Of a DNA stretch of 5,479 nucleotides, positions 1-5,479 are shown in pieces. The notes under the pieces are model-generated. The model did no database searches and was not told the DNA's origin. It saw nothing but the letters and a program-made list of their open reading frames with translations. The stretch's first letter is position 1, and the number at the start of each line of letters is the position of its first letter. The translations under genes were made by a program, and so were the position numbers. This stretch comes from Gammaproteobacteria bacterium (GTDB lineage Bacteria; Pseudomonadota; Gammaproteobacteria; Arenicellales; DRJH01), in contig DRJH01000199.1 of assembly GCA_011052285.1 (NCBI GenBank), positions 1 to 5,479 on the forward strand, read 5' to 3'.

Positions 1-138
1 ATTGGGATCTGCGGCCAGGGCCCCAGCGATCATCCCGATCTCGCTCGCTGGCTGATGGAGGAAGGGATCGAAAGCGTATCACTCAATCCTGATACGGTCG
101 TGGAAACCTGGTTGTATCTGGCAGGAAAGACCGTATGA
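1..138 (+). CDS. ppsA: Phosphoenolpyruvate synthase, C-terminal fragment
   Basis: The last 45 codons of a gene that enters from the left edge and ends at TGA. PEP synthase (pyruvate, water dikinase) converts pyruvate and ATP to PEP, AMP and phosphate in the cytoplasm for gluconeogenesis. The visible piece begins IGICGQGPSDHPDLARWLME and continues through a SLNPDTVVETW stretch. This is the highly conserved end of the PEP-utilising TIM-barrel domain. From family knowledge, the Cys in GICGQ (residue 4 of the fragment) is the catalytic acid/base cysteine of the PpsA/PPDK/enzyme I family, and it is intact. The protein ends a few residues after the TWLYLAG segment, as normal for the family, so the terminus is not truncated. 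The gene converges on glmM. The N-terminal ATP-binding and phosphohistidine domains lie outside the window and cannot be judged. Confidence 0.93.
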   Translation: MGICGQGPSDHPDLARWLMEEGIESVSLNPDTVVETWLYLAGKTV

Positions 139-254
139 CAATACGCGCTTGATTTGTTCCGTTACTGCGGCACACCCAGCATCACGGTGAACCGAATACG
201 AGGTGGATTTGCCAGGAGCAACAAACCGGCCAGCCCCTGTTCTCGGACAACCTC
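139..254. other. Convergent intergenic gap between ppsA and glmM
   Basis: This 116-bp spacer separates the stops of two converging genes. The only notable structure is an imperfect inverted repeat at 168-194, with CGG/CCG and CACC/GGTG arms separated by a 2x2 internal mismatch, and a small TTGC/GCAA stem near 219-231. Neither is followed by a T-run on either strand, so neither looks like an intrinsic terminator. I see no gene, promoter or mobile-element boundary here. Confidence 0.5.
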
Positions 255-1622
255 CTAATGGGAATTATCGATAGACAGTCGCACCACTTCAGCGATCTGG
301 CCGGCAAGCCTTGCTGTCTCATTCTGCTCCCTGGCCTCAACCAATACCCGAACACAGGGCTCGGTACCAGAAGGCCGCAACACCACCCGCCCTCGCTGAC
401 CCAGTTGCTGCTCAACTTCACGAACACTGGCGCTGATTTGGTCATACTCATCCAGGCACAGTCCTGCTACGGAACCGGCAAGGTTCTTAAATTGAACATT
501 GATCATGGTCTGGGGGAAAATTGTCATCCCTGCAACCAGGTCCCGTAGCGAATGTCCACTATCAAGCATGATCGAGACGACTTCCAATGCAGCCACGATC
601 CCGTCACCGGTGGTGCTTTTATCAAGACAGATAATATGCCCTGATGATTCCCCACCAAGTGGCCAACCTTCACGCTTAAGCATCTGCAGAACATGACGGT
701 CACCAACCTGGGCCCGATGAAATTTAATTCCGGCCATAGCACAGGCCTGCTCCAGTCCAAGATTACTCATTGAGGTGCCAACAATCCCACACAAGCCATT
801 GTTACGATGACGGTGCATGGCCATGGCATACAAGAGTTGATCACCATCCACCGGATGCCCTTGATGGTTCACCATAATCAGCCGATCGGCATCACCGTCA
901 AGGGCAATACCGACATCAGCTCCAGTTTCAAGTACACGGGCCTGCAATGCTTCGATATGGGTTGAGCCACATTGCAGATTAATATTCAAACCATCCGGCG
1001 ACGCGCCAATGGTCTCGACTGTGGCACCGAGTTCAGAAAAAACCGACGGTGCGACCTGGTAGGCAGCTCCGTGGGCACAATCAACCACCAGTTTTAAGCC
1101 TTCCAGGCTACGCCGCGGCATGATGGTACTCTTGCAATATTCAATATAGCGCCCTGCAGCATCGGGGTAACGCCGGGCCTTGCCCAATTTTGCCGCCTGC
1201 AGCAATACCATCGGCTCATAAAACCTGGTCTCAATACTGCGTTCTATCTGATCAGCCAGCTTCCCCCCCTGATGATTAAAGAATTTAATTCCATTATCAT
1301 AATAAGGATTATGGGAGGCACTAATGACAATACCGGCATCGGCACGAGCTGCCTGTGATAAGTAGGCAATCGCGGGCGTCGGCATGGGTCCCAACAACAA
1401 TACATCCATGCCAGCTGCCGACAATCCGGACTCCAGCGCAGATTCAAACAGGTAGCCCGATACCCGGGTATCCTTGCCGATGACCACCTTGCCGCTACCA
1501 TTGCCTGCTTCAGCCAGTACCTTGCCGGCAGCCCAACCCAGTTTCAGAACAGCCTCTGGCGTGACCGGCCAGTCACCGACCCGCCCTCTTATTCCATCCG
1601 TACCAAACAATCGTTGTTTCAC
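255..1622 (-). CDS. glmM: Phosphoglucosamine mutase GlmM
   Basis: The enzyme interconverts glucosamine-6-phosphate and glucosamine-1-phosphate in the cytoplasm, the step before GlmU in UDP-GlcNAc synthesis for peptidoglycan and lipopolysaccharide. The 455-residue product is close to the 445 of E. coli. All four domains of the alpha-D-phosphohexomutase family are visible. The N-terminal RLFGTDGIRG comes first. The phosphoserine loop ISASHNP follows at 100-106, with Ser103 as the expected phosphorylated residue. The Mg-binding loop DGDADR lies at 242-247, the sugar-binding GGESSGH at 323-329 and the phosphate-binding RPSGTEP at 416-422. GGESSGH and the RLFGTDGIRG start favour GlmM over ManB/AlgC-type mutases. 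The start is GTG, because translation from it opens directly with the conserved MKQRLFGTDGIRG end and a GGAG ribosome site sits 6 bases upstream. The stop is TAG. It is the last gene of the minus-strand cluster, 69 bp after folP. No key residue is missing. Confidence 0.98.
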   Translation of the reverse strand: MKQRLFGTDGIRGRVGDWPVTPEAVLKLGWAAGKVLAEAGNGSGKVVIGKDTRVSGYLFESALESGLSAAGMDVLLLGPMPTPAIAYLSQAARADAGIVISASHNPYYDNGIKFFNHQGGKLADQIERSIETRFYEPMVLLQAAKLGKARRYPDAAGRYIEYCKSTIMPRRSLEGLKLVVDCAHGAAYQVAPSVFSELGATVETIGASPDGLNINLQCGSTHIEALQARVLETGADVGIALDGDADRLIMVNHQGHPVDGDQLLYAMAMHRHRNNGLCGIVGTSMSNLGLEQACAMAGIKFHRAQVGDRHVLQMLKREGWPLGGESSGHIICLDKSTTGDGIVAALEVVSIMLDSGHSLRDLVAGMTIFPQTMINVQFKNLAGSVAGLCLDEYDQISASVREVEQQLGQRGRVVLRPSGTEPCVRVLVEAREQNETARLAGQIAEVVRLSIDNSH

Positions 1623-1626
1623 AGCA

Positions 1627-1632
1627 CTCTCC
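1627..1632 (-). promoter_or_regulatory. Ribosome binding site of glmM
   Basis: The minus strand reads GGAGAG, with the GGAG core ending 6 bases before the GTG start at 1622. It supports the GTG start; no in-frame ATG at this N-terminus competes with it. Confidence 0.7.
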
Positions 1633-1691
1633 AGAATAATTTTTTAGCAACATCACATTTTGGCAAATAACTCTTGAACAAAATCAGTTCA

Positions 1692-2522
1692 CTATTCGCC
1701 GTCTCGAACTGCCCGCCAGATTGCCAATACATCCTGCGTTGCCGCTACATCATGGACCCGGACGACCGCTGCGCCATTCTGCACTGCCAGCAACGCCAGT
1801 GCAGCACTGCCAACCAGACGATCCTCTACGGCACGACCGGTAATCGCCCCCAACATGGATTTGCGTGACAAGCCAACCAATATAGGGCAACCCAGCTCAT
1901 CGAACGAAGCCAGCTCCCGAAGTAACTGCAGATTATGATCCAATGTTTTACCGAAACCAAAGCCAGGATCAAGCAGAATCTTTCGCTTGTCTATACCTGC
2001 AGTCCGGGTTGCTTCGAGACGGCAGCGGAGAAAATCCTTGACTTCGACGGTCACATTTCGATAGGCAGGGGCGAGTTGCATCGTATCAGGCTGACCCTTC
2101 TTATGCATCAGACAAACCGCAACACCCGTTTTAGCCACCAATTCCACGGCACCCGCTGCCTGCAAGGCATTGACATCATTAATCAGCTCAGCTCCCTGTG
2201 AAACCGCCTCTCGCATCACTTCGGTACGACTGGTATCGATTGAAAGCGACACAGAAAACCGCAAATACAAGGCCTCAAGCACCGGTATTACACGGTCCAG
2301 CTCTTCCTGAATACCAACCTGCCGGGAGCCCGGACGGGTAGACTCTCCTCCAACATCAAGGATATCAGTACCTTGTATTATCAACTGCTCAGCATGCCGT
2401 AAAGCCGCATCAAGGTGCTGGTAGCGCCCGCCATCAGAAAAGGAATCGGGAGTCACATTCAGAACGGCCATTACTGCCGGCCGACCACAGGAATAGGCTT
2501 TATCACGCAGCTCGAAGATCAC
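1692..2522 (-). CDS. folP: Dihydropteroate synthase FolP
   Basis: The enzyme condenses 6-hydroxymethyl-7,8-dihydropterin pyrophosphate with p-aminobenzoate to form 7,8-dihydropteroate in folate synthesis, and is the sulfonamide target. The 276-residue TIM barrel carries every family signature: NVTPDSFSDGG at 22-32, GGESTRPGS at 58-66, SIDTS at 94-98, INDV at 114-117, LLDPGFGFGK at 183-192, GLSRKS at 217-222 and RVHDV at 255-259. The ligand-binding residues Asn22, Thr62, Arg63, Asp96, Asn115, Asp185, Lys221, Arg255 and His257 fall at the same numbers as in E. coli DHPS. Phe28 and Pro64, positions where sulfonamide-resistance changes are known, are in the common sensitive state, so this looks like the chromosomal enzyme and not an acquired sul gene. 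The start is GTG with a TAAGG site upstream; an in-frame stop lies at 2547-2549 with no ATG between. It sits between ftsH and glmM, as in E. coli. Confidence 0.98.
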   Translation of the reverse strand: MIFELRDKAYSCGRPAVMAVLNVTPDSFSDGGRYQHLDAALRHAEQLIIQGTDILDVGGESTRPGSRQVGIQEELDRVIPVLEALYLRFSVSLSIDTSRTEVMREAVSQGAELINDVNALQAAGAVELVAKTGVAVCLMHKKGQPDTMQLAPAYRNVTVEVKDFLRCRLEATRTAGIDKRKILLDPGFGFGKTLDHNLQLLRELASFDELGCPILVGLSRKSMLGAITGRAVEDRLVGSAALALLAVQNGAAVVRVHDVAATQDVLAIWRAVRDGE

Positions 2523-2612
2523 AGCGTCTTCCCTTACTAACCCACTCTACACTGTTTTTACGTTTATGAGGCGACCAGGAGGCTGTGGTTGCGGTACTCC
2601 CAAGGTGAAGAA
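2523..2612 (-). other. ftsH-folP intergenic spacer
   Basis: A 90-bp spacer read in the minus direction from the ftsH TAA to the folP GTG. Apart from the folP ribosome site it shows only short, unstable inverted repeats, such as GGAG/CTCC around 2579-2600, without a T-run. I find no good -35/-10 pair, which fits read-through from ftsH into folP. Confidence 0.4.
2532..2536 (-). promoter_or_regulatory. Ribosome binding site of folP
   Basis: The minus strand reads TAAGG, followed by GAAGACGCT and the GTG start. The 9-base spacing is slightly long but acceptable. It decides the GTG start, because the frame closes shortly upstream and holds no ATG. Confidence 0.6.
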
Positions 2613-4607
2613 TTATGCACTGGGCGGATCAGCAGCCTGCCCAGCCGATTTTTTTCGTTTCGCAACCAGACTGGGACCACCCACGCCATCCTTTGGGGAT
2701 GGATCCTTTTGGGATGGCTTAGGTGTCTTGGCCTCAGCACCACTTTGTTGGGGGCTGGCAGCTCCGGTATCGTCGGCTCCAGAATCCTCGCTGGTCCCTT
2801 TCGGCGGCTGTGGGGTCTTGCCTGCAACAATGTCGTCAATCTGTGTGGAATCGAGTGTTTCCCACTCCAGCAGATACTGGGCCATCGTTTCCAGGGTCTC
2901 ACTGTTCTCTTCTATGAGTTTTCGGGCCAACGCATACTGCTCAGTAATAATCCGGGTGATCTCCTGGTCGACAATCTCGGCGGTCGCTTCGCTATGGTCG
3001 TGGTGGGTTGCCATCTCCCTCCCTAAAAAGATCTCAGAATCATTACTACCATAGACACGCGGTCCAAGTTTTTCACTCATGCCCCAGCGCTGAACCATCT
3101 TTCGCGCCAGATCCGTTGCCTGCTCGAAATCATTGGAGGCGCCGGTCGTCATCTGCTTCATAAAAACTTCTTCAGCAATTCGTCCCCCCATCAATACGGC
3201 TATTCTGCCCAACAGATAATTGCGGTCATGGCTGTAGCGATCTTCTTCGGGCAACTGCATGGTCAACCCCAGCGCCCGACCACGCGGGATAATGGTAACT
3301 TTGTGTACCGGATCCGCACCACCGATAATTTTGGCAACGACGGTATGGCCCGATTCGTGATAGGCGGTATTGCGACGCTCCTGTTCCGGCATCACCATGG
3401 ATCGGCGCTCCACACCCATCAGCACCTTGTCTTTAGCCAATTCGAATTCTTCCATATTGACCAGACGCTTGCCGGCACGGGCAGCAAATAAGGCAGCTTC
3501 ATTGACCAGATTGGCCAAATCAGCACCGGAGAATCCCGGTGTACCACGAGCGATAATACTGGCAATGACATCATCAGCAATCGGCACTTTTTTCATATGC
3601 ACCTTAATAATCTGCTCACGTCCACGGATATCCGGCAAGGGCACGGTCACCTGGCGATCGAAGCGACCAGGCCGTAGCAACGCTGGATCGAGCACATCGG
3701 GACGATTGGTCGCAGCAATCACGATTACGCCTTCATTGCCCTCGAAACCATCCATTTCCACCAGCAACTGGTTGAGCGTCTGCTCACGTTCATCGTGACC
3801 ACCACCAAGACCCGCTCCACGCTGCCGCCCCACCGCATCGATTTCATCGATAAAAATGATACAGGGTGCGTTCTTCTTGCCCTGGATGAACATATCCCGG
3901 ACCCGCGAAGCACCAACTCCGACAAACATTTCGACAAAATCCGATCCGGAGATGGTAAAAAACGGTACTTTGGCTTCGCCGGCAATCGCCTTAGCCAGCA
4001 AGGTCTTGCCGGTTCCGGGACTACCCGTCATCAGGACACCACTCGGGATCCGCCCACCCAAGCGTTGAAAACGTGATGGGTCCTGGAGAAATTCTACCAG
4101 CTCGCCCACTTCTTCCTTGGCTTCATCTACCCCGGCCACATCAGCAAAAGTGATACTGTTCTTGTCTTCAGTCAACAACCTGGCCTTGCTCTTACCGAAG
4201 GACATGGGTCCTCGGCCACCACCACCTTGCATCTGGCGCATAAAAAACACCCAGACTCCAACCAACAACAACAACGGAAACCAACTAATAAAAATTTGCA
4301 TCAATAGCGAAGGCTGTTCTTCCGCCTTCGCCTGAATGACAACACCACTTTTCAGCAGGTCACCAATCATCCCCGGGTCACCGGGCGTATAGCTCACATA
4401 GGTGTCACCGGCTCGGGTGCGGGCATAAATTGTATGGCCCTGAATCACTACCTTCTCAATTCGGCCTTGCTTGACCTCGGACAGAAAACTGGAATAGTCC
4501 ACTTCACTCTTGTTTCCGGAATGTCGGCCGGAGAAATTATTGAAGACGGTCATCAGCACCATGGCAATCACCAACCACAGCACGATATTCTTTGTGAGAT
4601 TATTCAA
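2613..4607 (-). CDS. ftsH: ATP-dependent zinc metalloprotease FtsH
   Basis: An inner-membrane AAA+ protease that extracts and degrades misfolded membrane proteins and regulators; in E. coli these include LpxC and sigma-32. The 664 residues compare with 644-647 in E. coli. In order: membrane segment about 7-23, periplasmic domain about 27-100, second membrane segment about 101-122, then the AAA+ module. That module has Walker A GSPGTGKT (195-202, Lys201), the pore loop FVG (228-230), Walker B IFIDEID (251-257, Glu255) and arginine fingers Arg312 and Arg315. The M41 peptidase follows, with HESGH at 417-421 and third zinc ligand Asp493. Active residues agree with the published 647-residue E. coli numbering. 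Ser196 replaces the usual Pro in Walker A but keeps the consensus GxxxxGKT. The tail after about 597 is low-complexity, rich in Pro, Ser, Gly and Lys. The start is TTG, chosen for the GAGGTG ribosome site and because the first membrane segment begins right after it. Confidence 0.99.
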   Translation of the reverse strand: MNNLTKNIVLWLVIAMVLMTVFNNFSGRHSGNKSEVDYSSFLSEVKQGRIEKVVIQGHTIYARTRAGDTYVSYTPGDPGMIGDLLKSGVVIQAKAEEQPSLLMQIFISWFPLLLLVGVWVFFMRQMQGGGGRGPMSFGKSKARLLTEDKNSITFADVAGVDEAKEEVGELVEFLQDPSRFQRLGGRIPSGVLMTGSPGTGKTLLAKAIAGEAKVPFFTISGSDFVEMFVGVGASRVRDMFIQGKKNAPCIIFIDEIDAVGRQRGAGLGGGHDEREQTLNQLLVEMDGFEGNEGVIVIAATNRPDVLDPALLRPGRFDRQVTVPLPDIRGREQIIKVHMKKVPIADDVIASIIARGTPGFSGADLANLVNEAALFAARAGKRLVNMEEFELAKDKVLMGVERRSMVMPEQERRNTAYHESGHTVVAKIIGGADPVHKVTIIPRGRALGLTMQLPEEDRYSHDRNYLLGRIAVLMGGRIAEEVFMKQMTTGASNDFEQATDLARKMVQRWGMSEKLGPRVYGSNDSEIFLGREMATHHDHSEATAEIVDQEITRIITEQYALARKLIEENSETLETMAQYLLEWETLDSTQIDDIVAGKTPQPPKGTSEDSGADDTGAASPQQSGAEAKTPKPSQKDPSPKDGVGGPSLVAKRKKSAGQAADPPSA

Positions 4608-4611
4608 TATA

Positions 4612-4617
4612 CACCTC
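4612..4617 (-). promoter_or_regulatory. Ribosome binding site of ftsH
   Basis: The minus strand reads GAGGTG, a six-base match to the anti-Shine-Dalgarno complement, with the GAGG core ending 6 bases before the TTG at 4607. This strong site supports the rare TTG start. The next in-frame ATG (residue 16) falls inside the first membrane helix and cannot be the real start. Confidence 0.75.
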
Positions 4618-4653
4618 GATCCAAATGATCAGTTGATGGTAACTATCGCATCA

Positions 4654-4671
4654 CCCAGCCGTTTGGCTGAA
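4654..4671 (-). other. Stem-loop between rlmE and ftsH
   Basis: A perfect inverted repeat CAGCC/GGCTG with a 4-base loop at 4656-4669. In the minus-strand transcript two flanking U-G pairs can extend it. There is no T-run after it, so it is not an ordinary intrinsic terminator. It lies in the 93-bp gap before ftsH and could mark mRNA processing, or be incidental. I see no other element in this gap except the ftsH ribosome site. Confidence 0.35.
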
Positions 4672-4700
4672 TCACACACTAGGAACCTGTGTCACCGGGG

Positions 4701-4757
4701 CTATTGTCCTATGTTCCCGTTCAAGGTACAAGTTCCTTTACCCGTACCAGTTCCGGC
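4701..4757 (-). repeat. Imperfect 18-bp tandem repeat encoding the RlmE C-terminal extension
   Basis: In the minus-strand frame the last codons read GTGTGK, GTCTLN, GNIGQ, stop. The 11-base units at 4744-4754 and 4726-4736 (GGAACTGGTAC and GGAACTTGTAC) differ at one base and are exactly 18 bp apart. A weaker third copy beginning GGGAAC reaches the stop codon. This explains how the gene runs past the usual family end. Confidence 0.55.
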
Positions 4758-5396
4758 AAGAACCCGTAAACCTTTGCATAACAGATAAATTTCACGACTA
4801 CGGGGGCGCGAAGCAGCGGGCTTCCTGACTACACATTCACGAAAATACTGGCGACAGCGACGTCTAAACTGTGCCGATTCTTCGCCCTCAAACAATTTGA
4901 CAACAAAATTACCGTTTCGACTCAATGTTTGCAGACAAAATTCAAATGCTGTCTCGGCCAGATCCAGTGCCCGCGCCTGATCAACTGAGGCCATACCTGT
5001 CAGATTGGGGGCCATATCGGAAATTACAAGGTCTGCCTTTCTATCAGCCAGAATTTCGTACAATTGCATTCGAACATCCTTGCTCCGAAAATCACCCTGG
5101 ATAAAGTGCACACCTGGCAATTGCACCATCGGCAACAAATCCAGTGCAATCACTTCACCCCGGTCCCGCAACTGTTGCTCACACCACTGCGACCAACCAC
5201 CTGGTGCCGAACCAAGATCCACAACCAGCCTCGCCTTCGCTAACAAGCGATCTCGCCGGATGATTTCTTCAAGTTTAAAGACTGCACGGGAACGCAGACC
5301 CTGAGCTTTTGCCTGTTTGACAAAACGGTCCTTACGATGTTCGTCCACCCAGCGCTGGCCACCACGTATCCTGCCCCGGTTTTTTTTTGTGCTCAA
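4701..5396 (-). CDS. rlmE: 23S rRNA (uridine-2'-O)-methyltransferase RlmE (RrmJ/FtsJ)
   Basis: The enzyme uses S-adenosylmethionine to methylate the 2'-O of U2552 in the 23S rRNA A-loop, a late 50S assembly step. From the TTG at 5396 the product has 231 residues (E. coli 209). The SAM motif DLGSAPGGWSQ lies at 60-70. The catalytic tetrad is Lys41 (in GLRSRAVFKL), Asp127 (SDMAPN), Lys167 (FVVKLF) and Glu202 (SREIY). These match E. coli K38, D124, K164 and E199 with constant offset, so the core has no net insertion or deletion. The start is uncertain. The frame stays open to a GTG at 5456, with an ATG at 5417 and TTGs at 5402 and 5396. A GGAG at 5407-5410 lies 4 or 10 bases before the two TTGs, and family N-termini fit 5396 or 5402 best. 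The C-terminus runs 19 residues beyond the E. coli end in a Gly/Thr-rich repeat. It is the first gene of the cluster, 93 bp before ftsH. Confidence 0.96.
   Translation of the reverse strand: MSTKKNRGRIRGGQRWVDEHRKDRFVKQAKAQGLRSRAVFKLEEIIRRDRLLAKARLVVDLGSAPGGWSQWCEQQLRDRGEVIALDLLPMVQLPGVHFIQGDFRSKDVRMQLYEILADRKADLVISDMAPNLTGMASVDQARALDLAETAFEFCLQTLSRNGNFVVKLFEGEESAQFRRRCRQYFRECVVRKPAASRPRSREIYLLCKGLRVLAGTGTGKGTCTLNGNIGQ
5380..5388 (-). repeat. A9 homopolymer near the 5' end of rlmE
   Basis: Nine consecutive T on the plus strand, read as nine A in rlmE, encode the Lys-Lys of STKKN about three codons after the likely TTG start. It is the longest single-base run I see in the window. Loss or gain of one base would shift the frame and end it early. 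Confidence 0.8.
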
Positions 5397-5406
5397 TGTC
5401 AAAATA

Positions 5407-5410
5407 CTCC
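5407..5410 (-). promoter_or_regulatory. Candidate ribosome binding site of rlmE
   Basis: The minus strand reads CGGAG here, the best Shine-Dalgarno match near the rlmE 5' end. It is 4 bases before the TTG at 5402 and 10 before the TTG at 5396; neither spacing is ideal. The alternatives ATG 5417 and GTG 5456 have no comparable site. Confidence 0.4.
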
Positions 5411-5434
5411 GCTGCATTGCTGTGATTGTCGATA

Positions 5435-5440
5435 TATACT
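5435..5440 (+). promoter_or_regulatory. Candidate -10 element in the divergent region
   Basis: TATACT matches the sigma-70 -10 consensus at 5 of 6 bases. The overlapping TATATA at 5433-5438 could serve the opposite strand toward rlmE. No good -35 box lies 16-18 bp upstream on either strand, so this is a weak call resting on the -10 match and the divergent gene arrangement. Confidence 0.3.
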
Positions 5441-5446
5441 TCGCAC

Positions 5447-5479
5447 ATGGTATCACCTAAGCTCACTGCCCCGTCCAGC
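5447..5479 (+). CDS. Possible start of a divergent gene, yhbY-like by position
   Basis: An ATG opens a plus-strand frame of 11 codons (MVSPKLTAPSS) that runs off the right edge. In E. coli the small CRM-domain RNA-binding protein YhbY is encoded divergently next to rlmE, so the position suggests yhbY. The visible residues are too few and too variable in that family to confirm it, and I leave the symbol empty. No Shine-Dalgarno sequence precedes the ATG. A TATACT -10-like box ends 6 bases before it, which would give an almost leaderless message if both calls were right. The true start could equally lie beyond the window. Confidence 0.3.
   Translation, partial: MVSPKLTAPSS

Noticed and set aside
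182..451. 89-residue minus-strand frame overlapping the end of glmM.
   Set aside because: It lies in another frame of glmM coding sequence and of the gap, with no family resemblance or ribosome site. It is a shadow.
1639..1666. Internal promoter before glmM: minus strand TTGCCA, 16 bp, AAAAAT.
   Set aside because: The -10 match is only 4 of 6, and the predicted transcript would start at the ribosome site. An A/T-rich spacer gives such matches by chance.
1692..2522. Acquired sulfonamide-resistance (sul-type) dihydropteroate synthase.
   Set aside because: Residue numbering matches E. coli FolP exactly, Phe28 and Pro64 are unchanged, and the gene sits in its ancestral operon.
2566..3054. 162-residue plus-strand frame opposite the 3' part of ftsH, and other plus-strand frames opposite ftsH, folP and glmM.
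   Set aside because: These are antisense frames of strongly conserved genes, with compositions typical of shadows and no recognisable domains.
4656..4669. Intrinsic terminator between rlmE and ftsH.
   Set aside because: The 5-bp stem is real but no T-run follows it, so termination is not supported. It is listed only as a stem-loop.
4697..4725. Heat-shock (sigma-32) promoter for ftsH: minus strand CTTGAA (4720-4725) followed by CCCC (4697-4700).
   Set aside because: The spacing is 19 bp, while known sigma-32 promoters have about 13-15, and CCCCGG departs from CCCCAT. CTTGAA is also part of the rlmE terminal repeat.
1..5479. An undescribed defence, mobile or biosynthetic system.
   Set aside because: Every long coding stretch is a known housekeeping gene. 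There are no transposase, integrase, CRISPR repeats or attachment-site-like repeats.

Overview
This is a housekeeping segment of a gammaproteobacterial chromosome. On the minus strand, in transcription order, lie rlmE (23S rRNA 2'-O-methyltransferase), ftsH (membrane AAA+ zinc protease), folP (dihydropteroate synthase) and glmM (phosphoglucosamine mutase). This is the conserved order known from E. coli and Pseudomonas. The proteins closely resemble those relatives: FolP and FtsH place their key residues at the same numbers as E. coli, and the RlmE catalytic tetrad keeps E. coli spacing. The base composition looks close to 50% G+C by eye. I cannot place the organism below class level.

Layout. 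Positions 1-138 (+) hold the last 45 codons of phosphoenolpyruvate synthase (ppsA). It converges on glmM across a 116-bp gap without a clear intrinsic terminator. The minus-strand cluster runs from about 5396 down to 255, with gaps of 93 bp (rlmE-ftsH), 90 bp (ftsH-folP) and 69 bp (folP-glmM). No gap contains a convincing terminator or promoter, so one co-transcribed unit is the simplest reading. At the right edge a plus-strand reading frame opens at 5447 and runs off the window. Its position matches the small RNA-binding protein gene yhbY, which is divergent from rlmE in E. coli, but only 11 codons are visible. No stretch longer than 300 bases lacks a gene.

Functions. RlmE matures the ribosomal A-loop. 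FtsH degrades membrane and regulatory proteins; in E. coli it also degrades LpxC and so balances lipopolysaccharide synthesis. FolP makes the folate precursor dihydropteroate. GlmM makes glucosamine-1-phosphate for UDP-GlcNAc, the common precursor of peptidoglycan and lipid A. PpsA makes PEP from pyruvate in gluconeogenesis.

No novel multi-gene system, mobile element, CRISPR array or RNA gene is visible. Points worth a second look are modest. All four minus-strand genes appear to use non-ATG starts. The FtsH Walker A motif carries Ser where Pro is usual. RlmE has an A9 tract near its start and a repeat-built C-terminal extension. The usual tpiA/secG neighbours after glmM are replaced by ppsA.
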